A stretch of 64,000 nucleotides of DNA from JABDMD01 sp965203475 (GCA_965203475.1 OZ241890.1:1922001-1986000); one strand, 5' to 3'; positions 34,136 through 43,473 are shown, counted from the first letter of the stretch. Numbers and translations: made by a program. Notes: generated from the letters alone by a model not told the origin.

Positions 34136-34507
34136 ATGGCAAACACATCTCATAAAGGTTTAAAGCGTATTTATAATGCGTTTTTTTATTCCATGTCTGG
34201 ACTCTATTTAACATGGAAAAATGAAGAAGCTTTCAGACAAGAAGTTTTATTGGCCATTGTTCTTATTCCAACCGCATTTTGGCTGGGTGAAAATATAACT
34301 CAAATAGTACTATTAGTATTACCTGTATTTATTGTATTAATTACTGAACTTTTCAATACGGCTGTGGAAGCTGCAATTGATCGCATCAGTGATGAACAAC
34401 ATGAATTGTCAAAACGCGCCAAAGATATTGGTTCGGCTGCCGTATTTGTCAGCCTTACTATTTTAGTTATTGTTTGGAGCTTAGTTTTATATGAAAACTA
34501 TTTTTAG
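34136..34507 (+). CDS. dgkA: Diacylglycerol kinase DgkA
   Basis: A 123-residue integral membrane enzyme with three helices. The motif ELFNTAVEAAIDRISDEQHELSKRAKD holds the conserved glutamates and asparagine of the DgkA active site, and the N-terminal amphipathic part GLKRIYNAFFYSMSGL is typical. It phosphorylates diacylglycerol to phosphatidic acid in the inner membrane. Near plcP, whose product is diacylglycerol, it could return that lipid to phospholipid synthesis once phosphate is available. Confidence 0.95.
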   Translation: MANTSHKGLKRIYNAFFYSMSGLYLTWKNEEAFRQEVLLAIVLIPTAFWLGENITQIVLLVLPVFIVLITELFNTAVEAAIDRISDEQHELSKRAKDIGSAAVFVSLTILVIVWSLVLYENYF

Positions 34508-34509
34508 TA

Positions 34510-35058
34510 TTAAATAATACTATATTGCAGGCTTGTATAAGCAAGTGATGCGCCGATTAAAGCACCGATAACAACATCACTAATATAGTGTAGCCCTAAT
34601 ATAAATCTAGAAAGTGCGACTAACATCGCGAATGGAGCAGCAACCCAAAACAATCCTGGATAGTAGAAAACCAAAAGAATACTAAAACTCACTGCATGCA
34701 AAGTATGCCCCGATGGAAAACTGTAATGATCTAATACACGAGAATCACAAACGATTATTTCATGAGAAATAAATGGACGTTCACGAACCAGACGCTCTTT
34801 TAAAATTTTGTAAATCACAACTCCAATTACACCCGTAATTAACATATGCAATGCTGGCACAATGGCGGTTTGCCCATAATAAATAACAGTGGCAGCTATT
34901 AAGCTATACCAAAACACGCCATCACCAAGTCGACTGATCAATTTAAAAAATCGATTTAACGATCGGTAATTATTTGCGCGGTTGAAATATGCGCATATGG
35001 GTAATTCGATCTGTTCAATACGCTCAAACCAATCCGCTGTCTTAGAGTTGTATTCCAC
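34510..35058 (-). CDS. PAP2-family membrane phosphatase
   Basis: A 182-residue membrane protein with the three PAP2 motifs: KERLVRERPF, YSFPSGHTLHA and SRFILGLHYISDV, containing the catalytic histidines and arginines. Members remove phosphate from phosphatidic acid, phosphatidylglycerol phosphate or undecaprenyl diphosphate; the substrate is not settled by sequence. It converges with dgkA with 2 bases between stops, and the two catalyse chemically opposite steps if the substrate here is phosphatidic acid. Confidence 0.88.
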   Translation of the reverse strand: MEYNSKTADWFERIEQIELPICAYFNRANNYRSLNRFFKLISRLGDGVFWYSLIAATVIYYGQTAIVPALHMLITGVIGVVIYKILKERLVRERPFISHEIIVCDSRVLDHYSFPSGHTLHAVSFSILLVFYYPGLFWVAAPFAMLVALSRFILGLHYISDVVIGALIGASLAYTSLQYSII

Positions 35059-35215
35059 TGATACTGTCCCAACATTGTCCTTTGAGGATCAAACAATATG
35101 GTCAAAATATGAACAGTTCGTGATAGGGAGGTTACAGTAATATTAAATTTTTTCCTTTTATAAACAAAAAGATATCGTTTATCTTTTAACTAATTTTTAA
35201 TAAATATTGCATAAG

Positions 35216-35234
35216 TTTGTAACAATTTGCTCAC
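35216..35234 (+). promoter_or_regulatory. Pho box upstream of plcP-agt
   Basis: Half-sites TTTGTAAC (35216) and TTGCTCAC (35227) have an 11-base spacing and align base for base with the site before the porin (TTTGTAAC/TTTGTAAT, followed by the same ACAG). The coding start is at 35263. The preceding 35150-35215 stretch is very AT-rich. This places plcP-agt in the phosphate-starvation regulon by inference. Confidence 0.7.
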
Positions 35235-35262
35235 AGACTATATGGAATAGGGAAATACCAGT

Positions 35263-36081
35263 TTGAGCGATATTACATCTATCCATCCAAATTCCGTACG
35301 CAGCATATGGATATCTGATACGCACCTTGGATTTCGTGGGTGTGAGGCCGAGTTGTTACTGAATTTCTTACATTCTGTACAAAGTGAAAATCTATTTCTA
35401 GTTGGCGATATCATTGACTGTTGGAGTCTGAAGAGAAATTTTTATTGGCCCCAAGCCCATAACAATGTGTTACGCACGATCTTAGGTAAAGCCAAACACG
35501 GCACCAAAGTAATTTATATCCCCGGCAATCACGACGAACTGTTTAGAGAACATTGTGGAAATGTTTTTGGCAATGTAGGAATTCACCGCGAATACATTCA
35601 CACCACGGCTAATGGAAAACGCTTACTGCTTCTACATGGAGATGAATTTGACAGTATTGTTAAACACAGCCGTTTTTTAGCTAGTCTTGGTAGCCATGCC
35701 TATGACCTGTTATTACGCATTAATGTTTATGTGCATTTCTTTCGTAAGCTTTTTAATTTCCCCTATTGGTCACTTGCAGCACATTTAAAACATAAAGTTA
35801 AAAACGCAGTTAATTACATTAGTAGCTTTGAAAATGCAGTTACTAGTGTTGCGGCTGATCGCAAATTAGATGGTGTAGTCTGTGGCCACATTCACCATGC
35901 ACAAATCACTGAAATTAATGGGGTACTGTATTGTAACGATGGTGATTGGGTAGAAAGTTGCACGGCATTGATTGAAACACATGATGGCGAGCTACATTTA
36001 ATTAAGTGGACAGAAAAACAAGAAGACTCAGATAACATACCAGATACTTTTGAAGACAGAATTACAAAACGCGCTGCATGA
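35263..36081 (+). CDS. plcP: PlcP-type metallophosphoesterase (phospholipase C for lipid remodelling)
   Basis: A 272-residue calcineurin-like protein with all metal-binding motifs: SDTHLG, VGDIIDCW, PGNHDE, LLHGDEFD and CGHIHHA. By sequence alone it could be labelled LpxH-like (UDP-2,3-diacylglucosamine diphosphatase). But its length, its fusion-like pairing with a GT4 glycosyltransferase (4-base overlap) and the Pho box match PlcP of rhizobia and marine bacteria. PlcP cleaves phospholipid head groups to give diacylglycerol under phosphate limitation. Start is TTG at 35263, since no ATG or GTG is nearby in frame. Confidence 0.82.
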   Translation: MSDITSIHPNSVRSIWISDTHLGFRGCEAELLLNFLHSVQSENLFLVGDIIDCWSLKRNFYWPQAHNNVLRTILGKAKHGTKVIYIPGNHDELFREHCGNVFGNVGIHREYIHTTANGKRLLLLHGDEFDSIVKHSRFLASLGSHAYDLLLRINVYVHFFRKLFNFPYWSLAAHLKHKVKNAVNYISSFENAVTSVAADRKLDGVVCGHIHHAQITEINGVLYCNDGDWVESCTALIETHDGELHLIKWTEKQEDSDNIPDTFEDRITKRAA

Positions 36082-37079
36082 AAATTGCCATCGTTACCGA
36101 CGCCTGGGAACCACAGGTTAATGGCGTTGTTACAACCCTACGCACAACTCAAGAAACTTTAAATAAATTAGGTAATTCTGTAGAAGTATTTACGCCTAAT
36201 TGTTTTAAGTCAGTATCCTGTCCTACCTATCCGGAAATTCGACTGGCACTAAACCCAAAAAGCAAACTCAAGTCTTCTTTGCAGTCCTTCAAACCGGATG
36301 CCATACACATCGCAACAGAAGGTCCCATGGGATTAGCAGCACGCTCAATTTGCAAAAAATATAACTGGCCGTTTACAACTTCATATCACACACAATTTCC
36401 AGAATATATAAAAGAGCGTTTCCCGATTCCTTTAAAGACATCTTATGCTTTTTTTCGTTGGTTTCATGGATTAGCACAGCGCACCATGGTCGGCACACAA
36501 CGTCAGGAAAACTTGTTAGTTTCACGTGGATTTAAAAATTTAGTGCGTTGGCCACGAGGTGTAAATACAGAAGTATTTACACCTTATGATAAAAACTTTC
36601 TAAATGACCCAAGACCTATTTGGGCCTATGTAGGACGTGTTGCCGTTGAAAAAAACATTGAAGCTTATTTAGACTTAGATTTACCAGGAACCAAATATGT
36701 AATTGGAAACGGCCCAGCCTATGATGAACTTAGCAATAAATATAAAAAAATAAAATTTGTTGGTTACAAGTTTGATGAAGAATTAGCGCGCTATATTTCT
36801 GCTTCCGATGTTTTTGTATTCCCAAGCAAAACCGACACCTTTGGAATCGTGATGCTAGAAGCCATGGCATGTGGAGTTCCTGTTGCTGCTTTTCCAGTTA
36901 CAGGCCCGATTGATGTAGTAAGAAATGGTGTGACAGGCTGTTTAAATGATGACTTAAAACAAGCTGCACTCAATGCACTGGAACTAGATCCTAAGAATTG
37001 CTTACAGCAAGCCCATGAATTTACTTGGGAGAAAGCATCACAAATATTTAAATCCCATCTAAGCCCAATTTCTAGTTAG
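36078..37079 (+). CDS. agt: Agt-type glycosyltransferase (glycolipid synthesis on diacylglycerol)
   Basis: A 333-residue GT4-family, GT-B-fold enzyme. It begins MKIAIVTDAWEPQVNGVVTT, as in SqdX/Agt-like proteins, and ends with the nucleotide-sugar site FVFPSKTDTFGIVMLEAMACG (E-x7-E type). Agt enzymes add glucose or glucuronic acid to diacylglycerol to make phosphorus-free lipids. The gene overlaps plcP by 4 bases (ATGA), and the two-step pathway is phospholipid to diacylglycerol (PlcP) to glycolipid (Agt). The sugar donor is not known. Confidence 0.82.
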   Translation: MKIAIVTDAWEPQVNGVVTTLRTTQETLNKLGNSVEVFTPNCFKSVSCPTYPEIRLALNPKSKLKSSLQSFKPDAIHIATEGPMGLAARSICKKYNWPFTTSYHTQFPEYIKERFPIPLKTSYAFFRWFHGLAQRTMVGTQRQENLLVSRGFKNLVRWPRGVNTEVFTPYDKNFLNDPRPIWAYVGRVAVEKNIEAYLDLDLPGTKYVIGNGPAYDELSNKYKKIKFVGYKFDEELARYISASDVFVFPSKTDTFGIVMLEAMACGVPVAAFPVTGPIDVVRNGVTGCLNDDLKQAALNALELDPKNCLQQAHEFTWEKASQIFKSHLSPISS

Positions 37080-37089
37080 TCCTGTGAAA

Positions 37090-37113
37090 AAATTGATGAA
37101 ATATCATCAATTT
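37090..37113 (+). terminator. AT-rich hairpin after agt
   Basis: AAATTGATGA (37090-37099) and TCATCAATTT (37104-37113) pair perfectly around AATA, 10 bases after the agt stop. There is no U tract beyond the stem, so it is a weak terminator or an RNA-stabilising end. Confidence 0.5.
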
Positions 37114-37206
37114 ACCATCCATTCGCTACCACCGGACTGATACCTATTTAGCTAACTTATTGTTTAAACTATAATAATCCCGTACCCATAACCACTAAAT
37201 ATAAGT

Positions 37207-39285
37207 ATGGATGAGCGTAATTTCAGTCTTGCTGATTATTATATCAATCGTGAACTCAGTTTATTGAAGTTCAATCAACGCGTTTTAGAACAAGCACGTG
37301 ATCGTTCTACACCGTTACTAGAACGTCTTAAGTTTTTATGTATTTCTTGTACTAATCTTGATGAATTTTTTGAAATTCGTGTTGGTGGGGTAAAACAACA
37401 TATTGAGCTGAATATTGGTCATATTACGGCTGACAAAACCAGTCCGCGCGAATTATTAAAACAAATCCATGAAGATGCATCTGTATTAGTGGCCGAACAG
37501 TATCGCGTGTTTAACGAAGAATTACGACCAGAACTTGAACAACAAAATATTCACTTTATTGCACGTGAAGACTGGAATATTGAACAAAGTACATGGTTAC
37601 GCCGATATTTCTTAGATGAAGTTGAACCCGTTTTAAGTCCTTTAGGGTTAGATCCGGCGCATCCGTTTCCTCGTATCATCAATAAGTCTTTAAATTTTAT
37701 TTTACAACTTGAAGGCTTAGATGCTTACGGTCGTGAGGGAGAATTTGCAGTAGTACAAGCCCCCAGATCTTTAACTCGTCTAATTCGCTTACCGGATGAA
37801 TTAAATAATCAAGCAGGTGAAAGTTATGTATTTCTTTCTTCAGTAATGCATGCATTTGTTAATGAACTTTTTGAAGGTTTACAAATTCAAGGTTGCTATC
37901 AATTCCGTGTAACCAGAAACAGTGATTTGTTTTTAGATGATGAAGAAATAGATGACTTAATGCATGCCTTGGAAGGCGAGCTTGCATCTAGAAAATACGG
38001 CGACTCTGTCCGACTAGAAGTGGCAGACAATTGCCCTGAAGAGCTTATTAATTACTTATTGCAACAATTTTCTTTACAAGAAGTTGATCTATATAAAGTA
38101 AATGGGCCTGTAAATTTAAATCGACTTATTCAAACATATGATTTAGTAGATCGCCCTGATTTAAAATATCCTTCGTTTACTTCTGGCCTGCCACAAAACT
38201 ATAGCGTTGGTGCAGATATATTTAATTTAATTCAACAGGGTGACATTTTATTACATCATCCTTATCAATCATTTGCACCTGTTATAGATTTTGTAAAACA
38301 AGCTGCAGCTGATCCAAAAGTACTCGCGATTAAACAAACACTTTACAGAACTGGACCTACTTCACCGATTGTCGATAACTTGGTTGAAGCTGCGCAGACT
38401 GGAAAAGAAGTTACCGTTGTAATTGAATTGATGGCGAGATTTGATGAAGCCGCCAATATCTCCCTTGCAACTCGCTTACAAAAAGCAGGAGCGCATGTGG
38501 TCTACGGTATTGTTGGGAAAAAAACCCATGGCAAAATGATTTTAGTAGTGAGGCGCGAAGGCAATCAAATTAAGCGTTATGCTCACTTAGGTACCGGTAA
38601 CTACCATGAAAAAACGACACGTCTTTATACAGACTATGGCATGTTTACCTGTGATTCTAAATTAACTTCAGATGCACATGAGCTGTTTTTGAGTCTTACA
38701 AGTTTTACCAAAGCTCCAACTTTAAAAACTGTATTACAGGCACCATTTACATTATATAAATCGATGGTTGAGCTAATTGAAAAGGAAATTGCTTTAGCTC
38801 AACAAGGAAAACCGTCACGGATAATTGTCAAAGTAAATGCATTGGTTGAGCCACAGATCATTACTGCTTTATATCGAGCTTCTTCTGCAGGCGTAAAAAT
38901 TCAGTTGATAGTGCGCGGTACTTGTTGTTTACGTCCGGGAATATTAGGAATATCTGATAATATTGAAGTGCGCTCCATCGTTGGACGATTTCTAGAGCAT
39001 ACTCGTGTTTGTTATTTTCATAACGATGGAGATCCAAAAATATATTGTTCAAGTGCGGATTGGATGGATCGTAATTTCTTCCGGCGTGTTGAGGTGTGTT
39101 GGCCGATTGAAGATTTGAAACTACGACGACGTATTATTAGTGAATTGGAAATGTATCTAAAAGATAACCGACAAGCTTGGATATTACAATCGGATGGTAA
39201 TTATACCTCACCTTCACATGTATCCAACAATGCCTACAGTGCGCAAGAAGCACTACTTAATCAGCATGGTCACGTGAAATATTAA
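37207..39285 (+). CDS. ppk: Polyphosphate kinase 1
   Basis: A 692-residue PPK1 of normal length. It begins NRELSLLKFNQRVLEQA and has the catalytic histidine region YAHLGTGNYHEKTTRLYTDYG, the second histidine motif FLEHTRVCYFHNDGDPKIY and the arginine-bearing AIKQTLYRTG. The enzyme reversibly moves the terminal phosphate of ATP onto polyphosphate. No Pho-box-like site is seen in the 127 bases upstream. The last 29 bases of the gene overlap the end of ppx on the other strand. Confidence 0.97.
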   Translation: MDERNFSLADYYINRELSLLKFNQRVLEQARDRSTPLLERLKFLCISCTNLDEFFEIRVGGVKQHIELNIGHITADKTSPRELLKQIHEDASVLVAEQYRVFNEELRPELEQQNIHFIAREDWNIEQSTWLRRYFLDEVEPVLSPLGLDPAHPFPRIINKSLNFILQLEGLDAYGREGEFAVVQAPRSLTRLIRLPDELNNQAGESYVFLSSVMHAFVNELFEGLQIQGCYQFRVTRNSDLFLDDEEIDDLMHALEGELASRKYGDSVRLEVADNCPEELINYLLQQFSLQEVDLYKVNGPVNLNRLIQTYDLVDRPDLKYPSFTSGLPQNYSVGADIFNLIQQGDILLHHPYQSFAPVIDFVKQAAADPKVLAIKQTLYRTGPTSPIVDNLVEAAQTGKEVTVVIELMARFDEAANISLATRLQKAGAHVVYGIVGKKTHGKMILVVRREGNQIKRYAHLGTGNYHEKTTRLYTDYGMFTCDSKLTSDAHELFLSLTSFTKAPTLKTVLQAPFTLYKSMVELIEKEIALAQQGKPSRIIVKVNALVEPQIITALYRASSAGVKIQLIVRGTCCLRPGILGISDNIEVRSIVGRFLEHTRVCYFHNDGDPKIYCSSADWMDRNFFRRVEVCWPIEDLKLRRRIISELEMYLKDNRQAWILQSDGNYTSPSHVSNNAYSAQEALLNQHGHVKY

Positions 39286-40813
39286 CTTTTATATTGGTTA
39301 ACGCTTTTAAGTAGTTTTGTTCTTGGTCCAATTCAGCATTTGTTAATGGGTGTTTCTGTAACCAACCTGGATCAAGATAAATTTCCAACACATCCTTTTT
39401 ATTCTTAATTCTTATTAAAGGCATATTCTTAGCAATACGGTCTCGATTAATTAATATTGCTAATCGCAACATAATAACCATAAGTGTCGCTTGCTCCGTC
39501 CATTGGCTGGGTAACTGTTCGATGAGTTCTAAATTTAATTTTCGTCTATGGTTACCTACCAAGCAGGCTAAAAGTCTTTGCTCATTCCAGGAAAAACCAG
39601 GCAAATCTGCATTGTTTAGTAAATATGCGCCATGTTGATGATAATGTGAATGAGAAATGTCTAAACCAATTTCATGTAAGTCAGATGCCCAAATTAAAAA
39701 CTGATACGCAAGTTCATCATCAATCTTGTAAACAGAATTAAACTTTTCTAATAAATGTAATACATAATTTTTAATTCTTGTCGCATGCTTAAAATCAACA
39801 TGAAAACGGCGCATTAAGGAATAAACAGTTCTATCACGTGTATCTTGATGATGAATCCGTCCTGCCAAATCATATAACAACCCTTCGCGTAACCCACCTT
39901 CTGCTGTAACCATTTTTTTTATATTGAGTTCATCGAAAATTGCCTTGAGCACAACCAAGCCACCTGAAAATACCGGTCTTCGCTCTTTCGATAAAGAATT
40001 AAACTGGATTTTATCTACATGGCCTGCATCTTGTAATTCGCTAATTAACGTGTTAATTCCTTTTTGTTTTATACCACGCTGACTTAATTCAAGTTCACGC
40101 ACCAGTGTATTGATTGCACGAATGGTGCCTGCTGTCCCCACCACATAATTCCACCCTAATTCTTTAACTGAAGACACAATGGGTTGTAATTGTAATTTTG
40201 CAGCGACTAGTGCATTTTTAAATTTTTTCTTAGACAAATCTCCATTAGGAAAAAATTTTGTGCTAATACTTACGCAACCCATTTGCACACTTTCCATCAA
40301 CATAGGTTTGCCTTGCTCACCAATAATTAATTCCGTGCTCCCACCACCGATATCAACAACTAGCCATTTTCCATCGGGCCCGGTGATTGAATGTATCGTT
40401 CCCTGATAAATTAATCGTGCTTCCTCAATACCAGAGATGATTTGAATCGGATGGCCTAAGGCTTCTTCGGCTTTGCGTATAAATTCAGCTCGATTCTTAG
40501 CGCGACGAAAAGTATTAGTGCCGACAGCACGTACCGAATCGGCGTGCATATCTTGAATGCGCTGCCCAAATCGTTGCAAACATTCAATGGCTCGTTGTTG
40601 TGATTCTTCTGTTAAATTTCCTGATTCATCCAAGCCAGCGCCCAGGCGCACCATTTCTCGAATTCTATCAATGACTTTTAGCTGGCCATGATGATCATGT
40701 GCTACCACCATATGAAAACTATTTGAACCTAAATCAACGGCCGCGATTACAGAGGAGGTCTCGGGTTCTAGATTATCCGAGTGCAGACTAAAAGAAGGTT
40801 CTGGCATTGCCAT
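39257..40813 (-). CDS. ppx: Exopolyphosphatase Ppx/GppA
   Basis: A 518-residue protein: an ASKHA-fold N-terminal half with AAVDLGSNSFHMVVA, IEEARLIYQG and VVDIGGGSTELI, and a C-terminal HD-like half (WASDLHEIGLDISHSHYHQHG) as in E. coli Ppx and GppA. It releases phosphate from polyphosphate ends and may also hydrolyse pppGpp. In many genomes ppk and ppx lie in tandem; here they converge and overlap by 29 bases, so each transcript is antisense to the other at its 3' end. Confidence 0.95.
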   Translation of the reverse strand: MAMPEPSFSLHSDNLEPETSSVIAAVDLGSNSFHMVVAHDHHGQLKVIDRIREMVRLGAGLDESGNLTEESQQRAIECLQRFGQRIQDMHADSVRAVGTNTFRRAKNRAEFIRKAEEALGHPIQIISGIEEARLIYQGTIHSITGPDGKWLVVDIGGGSTELIIGEQGKPMLMESVQMGCVSISTKFFPNGDLSKKKFKNALVAAKLQLQPIVSSVKELGWNYVVGTAGTIRAINTLVRELELSQRGIKQKGINTLISELQDAGHVDKIQFNSLSKERRPVFSGGLVVLKAIFDELNIKKMVTAEGGLREGLLYDLAGRIHHQDTRDRTVYSLMRRFHVDFKHATRIKNYVLHLLEKFNSVYKIDDELAYQFLIWASDLHEIGLDISHSHYHQHGAYLLNNADLPGFSWNEQRLLACLVGNHRRKLNLELIEQLPSQWTEQATLMVIMLRLAILINRDRIAKNMPLIRIKNKKDVLEIYLDPGWLQKHPLTNAELDQEQNYLKALTNIKVNISRDHAD

Positions 40814-40856
40814 GCTAGCTTAGAGATACGCCCTGTTTAGCAAATAGTGAAGTGAT

Positions 40857-41702
40857 TTATTTCGGTGGTAATAATGCTCGTCCATTTCCGTAATCAACGA
40901 TTACACCATCTTTGGTTATCTCTTCAACTAACGGGCCATTATTTGCAATTCGTTCACCTTGCTTATATTTATCCATATTAATTAGTACAAAGCGTCTTTG
41001 CGGATTATCATCAAATACATGCACATTGATCTCATATTGATTTAAAGCCAAACGCGATGATTCTGGTAAATCTTTTAATTTAGGAACTAAACTTTGTGTA
41101 CGTGAAGGTTGCTGGGCACCTTGATCAATCAACAATTTTGGCGCTTGTGTAAGCACCTTATCGGATCCATTAATATCTAATTCGGTAGCTGAAAAGGATA
41201 CATTACCACTAGATGATTTTTTAGTATGTGTTACAGGTTTATTTGTCGTGTGTTTTGCTTCATAAATTAATGGACGATCCATTTCTGGTGTAACTTGTTT
41301 GCTCGCTTCCATTACCAATGGGCGTTCTGGAGAACTCATCTGTGTAGGTATTCCTTGTTGATCAATTACTACCTTGTTTTGTGCAACAGATGAACTGACG
41401 GGTGCAGGTACCTCTGCTACTTTAGGAATCTGTGTAGGGACAACTTCTTGCACATTTTTTTCTCGTACTGGGGATAGTTCACCTGTTGATTGTACAATTG
41501 CAATTTCACTTTGTTCAGCTTGCGGCCATAAAAAAAACGTAAGTACTAAAGCATTTACAAGCAACCCAACCCCAACTAAAAGCGCAGTATTATTGGGCTT
41601 GGTTTTTCTTTGTTTAACTGGAGTAACAAAATTTAAATCAGGTTGACTTTCAAGTTGACGCTCATGTTCGGCACGCGTTAATGCGTCGAGAATCATTGAC
41701 AT
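40857..41702 (-). CDS. gspB: GspB-like type II secretion assembly protein
   Basis: A 281-residue protein: a short cytoplasmic start (MSMILDALTRAEHERQ), one membrane helix (about residues 39-60), a long proline/serine-rich periplasmic linker and the C-terminal GspB domain (SRLALNQYEINVHVFDDNPQRRFVLINMDKY ... LLPPK). GspB/ExeB works with ExeA/GspA to insert the secretin ring into the outer membrane through the peptidoglycan. It lies 28 bases after the ExeA gene on the same strand. Confidence 0.87.
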   Translation of the reverse strand: MSMILDALTRAEHERQLESQPDLNFVTPVKQRKTKPNNTALLVGVGLLVNALVLTFFLWPQAEQSEIAIVQSTGELSPVREKNVQEVVPTQIPKVAEVPAPVSSSVAQNKVVIDQQGIPTQMSSPERPLVMEASKQVTPEMDRPLIYEAKHTTNKPVTHTKKSSSGNVSFSATELDINGSDKVLTQAPKLLIDQGAQQPSRTQSLVPKLKDLPESSRLALNQYEINVHVFDDNPQRRFVLINMDKYKQGERIANNGPLVEEITKDGVIVDYGNGRALLPPK

Positions 41703-41730
41703 GATGTATACCTATAGATATTTTTGTTTG

Positions 41731-43473
41731 CTAACTTGATTGGCGCCATAACACTGGGGTGGAGTGATCATTTACTGCAGTATTAATTTCTATCATGGTC
41801 TCTCGACCCACCACTCCATCAACGTCTAAGCCTCGAACTCGCTGAAATTCCATTACACGCCATTTTAGATTGGAATCAAATTCGAGTTTAACTTTTTCAT
41901 TGGCTAAAACAGACTTACCTTCAATTTGGTCCAATTGCTGACGCAGCCAACCAACATCTGCACTAATTAACCCTTCTCTCAACACATTCGATCCTGCAGG
42001 TGGCGGCCTCCATAATAATAAGTAGTTTCCATACCAAAAGGGGTCAATTTCATCTGTGGTAGCCGAAACGATAATTCCACCCACACTTAAATTGACCTGT
42101 TTGCCCTGCATACTAAGGACAACTACCTGTTTTCTTTTACCAGAGGCATTGATAATTTCCAAAACTGCGGGTCGGTTATAACGGCGTATATTATTCCAAC
42201 CTGCTTTACCAAAAATACAATTGAGATTAGCCGATGTTGCGCGTTTACAAGCTGTATCTCCTGTTAAATCTGCATACCGCACATCCCAATAACTAAATAG
42301 AGCAGTAAACGCAGAATGATTGTCGGCAATAACCGCCGAACTATTAACAAGATCTAAAAACTTTTCTTGATACGGAACTGTACTTTTATAACTGGATGGC
42401 GCAATAACCGTTGCCACTTGCTGTTTGGCTACAGGTTTTTCAACCACAGGAGTAGAATCTACCTGTGTGATTGCTTCAGAAGCCAAGGTTTTATTTACAC
42501 TGGACTCTTCAATGGTAATTTCATTTACTGTAGTTTCATTTTCTGCAACTGCATAGCTGTCTGGTGAAGTGTTGGGTAAAAACCCCCAACTGGCTAAAAG
42601 TAGGGCTGCAGTACCTGCAGCAATAGCACCTCCCGCAACCCACTGTGTAGGTTGTAAACGTTCCGTTGGTTGTAAAACTTCATTGGCCGCTTTACGCACT
42701 ATATTTCGATCAATTCGATGAACATTATCTGCATACGCACCCATCATCGCTCGTTCACAAATATTATTAATCAAGCGTGGCACGCCTCCTGACAATCGAT
42801 GCACCATATTTAACGCTGACTTACTAAACAACTCTCCTCGCATACCAACAATTTGTAATCGATGACGAACATAGGCAACAGTCTCTTCATTTGATAACGG
42901 TGTCAAATGAAACCGTGCAGTAATTCTTTGAGAAAGTTGACGTAATTCAGGTCGTGCAAGAATAGCCTGTAGTTCCGGCTGCCCAATTAAAATAATTTGT
43001 AAAAGTTTTTGTGTTGAAACTTCTAGGTTCGTTAACAGTCGTATCTGTTCTAAAACATCCGCACTTAAATTTTGCGCTTCATCAATTACCAGAACAGTTC
43101 GTTTCCCTTGTGAATGTTTTTTTAATAAATATAAATTTAGTCGGTCGACTAAATACTTAATACTGTTAGATGTCTTGCGGTACGGAATTTTTAACTCATC
43201 GCACATTGAGGCGATAAGTTCTTTTGCGGTTTGACGAGGATTTAAAATTAATGCGACATTCACATGCTCTGGCATTTGTTCTAGCACACTTCGACATAGC
43301 ATGGTTTTTCCAGTGCCTACCTCACCTGTAAGTAAAATAAATCCTCCGGCTTCATCGGCCCCATAGAGGAGATGCGCTAATCCATCGCGATGGCGTTGGG
43401 TAAGATATAAAAAGCGTGTGTCCGGAGTAATCTGGAATGGTTTATCCGAAATTCCGAAAAATTCTAAATACAT
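41731..43473 (-). CDS. exeA: ExeA/GspA-like AAA ATPase with peptidoglycan-binding domain
   Basis: A 580-residue inner-membrane protein. The N-terminal AAA ATPase has Walker A in TGEVGTGKT (about residues 45-53), Walker B RTVLVIDEAQNL and an arginine region SQRITARFHL. A membrane helix at about 285-300 leads to a C39-like fold and a peptidoglycan-binding domain with WLRQQLDQIEG and MEFQRVRGLDVDGVVGRETM. This is the full ExeA layout. It remodels peptidoglycan for secretin assembly. The structural gsp genes are not in the window. Confidence 0.9.
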   Translation of the reverse strand: MYLEFFGISDKPFQITPDTRFLYLTQRHRDGLAHLLYGADEAGGFILLTGEVGTGKTMLCRSVLEQMPEHVNVALILNPRQTAKELIASMCDELKIPYRKTSNSIKYLVDRLNLYLLKKHSQGKRTVLVIDEAQNLSADVLEQIRLLTNLEVSTQKLLQIILIGQPELQAILARPELRQLSQRITARFHLTPLSNEETVAYVRHRLQIVGMRGELFSKSALNMVHRLSGGVPRLINNICERAMMGAYADNVHRIDRNIVRKAANEVLQPTERLQPTQWVAGGAIAAGTAALLLASWGFLPNTSPDSYAVAENETTVNEITIEESSVNKTLASEAITQVDSTPVVEKPVAKQQVATVIAPSSYKSTVPYQEKFLDLVNSSAVIADNHSAFTALFSYWDVRYADLTGDTACKRATSANLNCIFGKAGWNNIRRYNRPAVLEIINASGKRKQVVVLSMQGKQVNLSVGGIIVSATTDEIDPFWYGNYLLLWRPPPAGSNVLREGLISADVGWLRQQLDQIEGKSVLANEKVKLEFDSNLKWRVMEFQRVRGLDVDGVVGRETMIEINTAVNDHSTPVLWRQSS

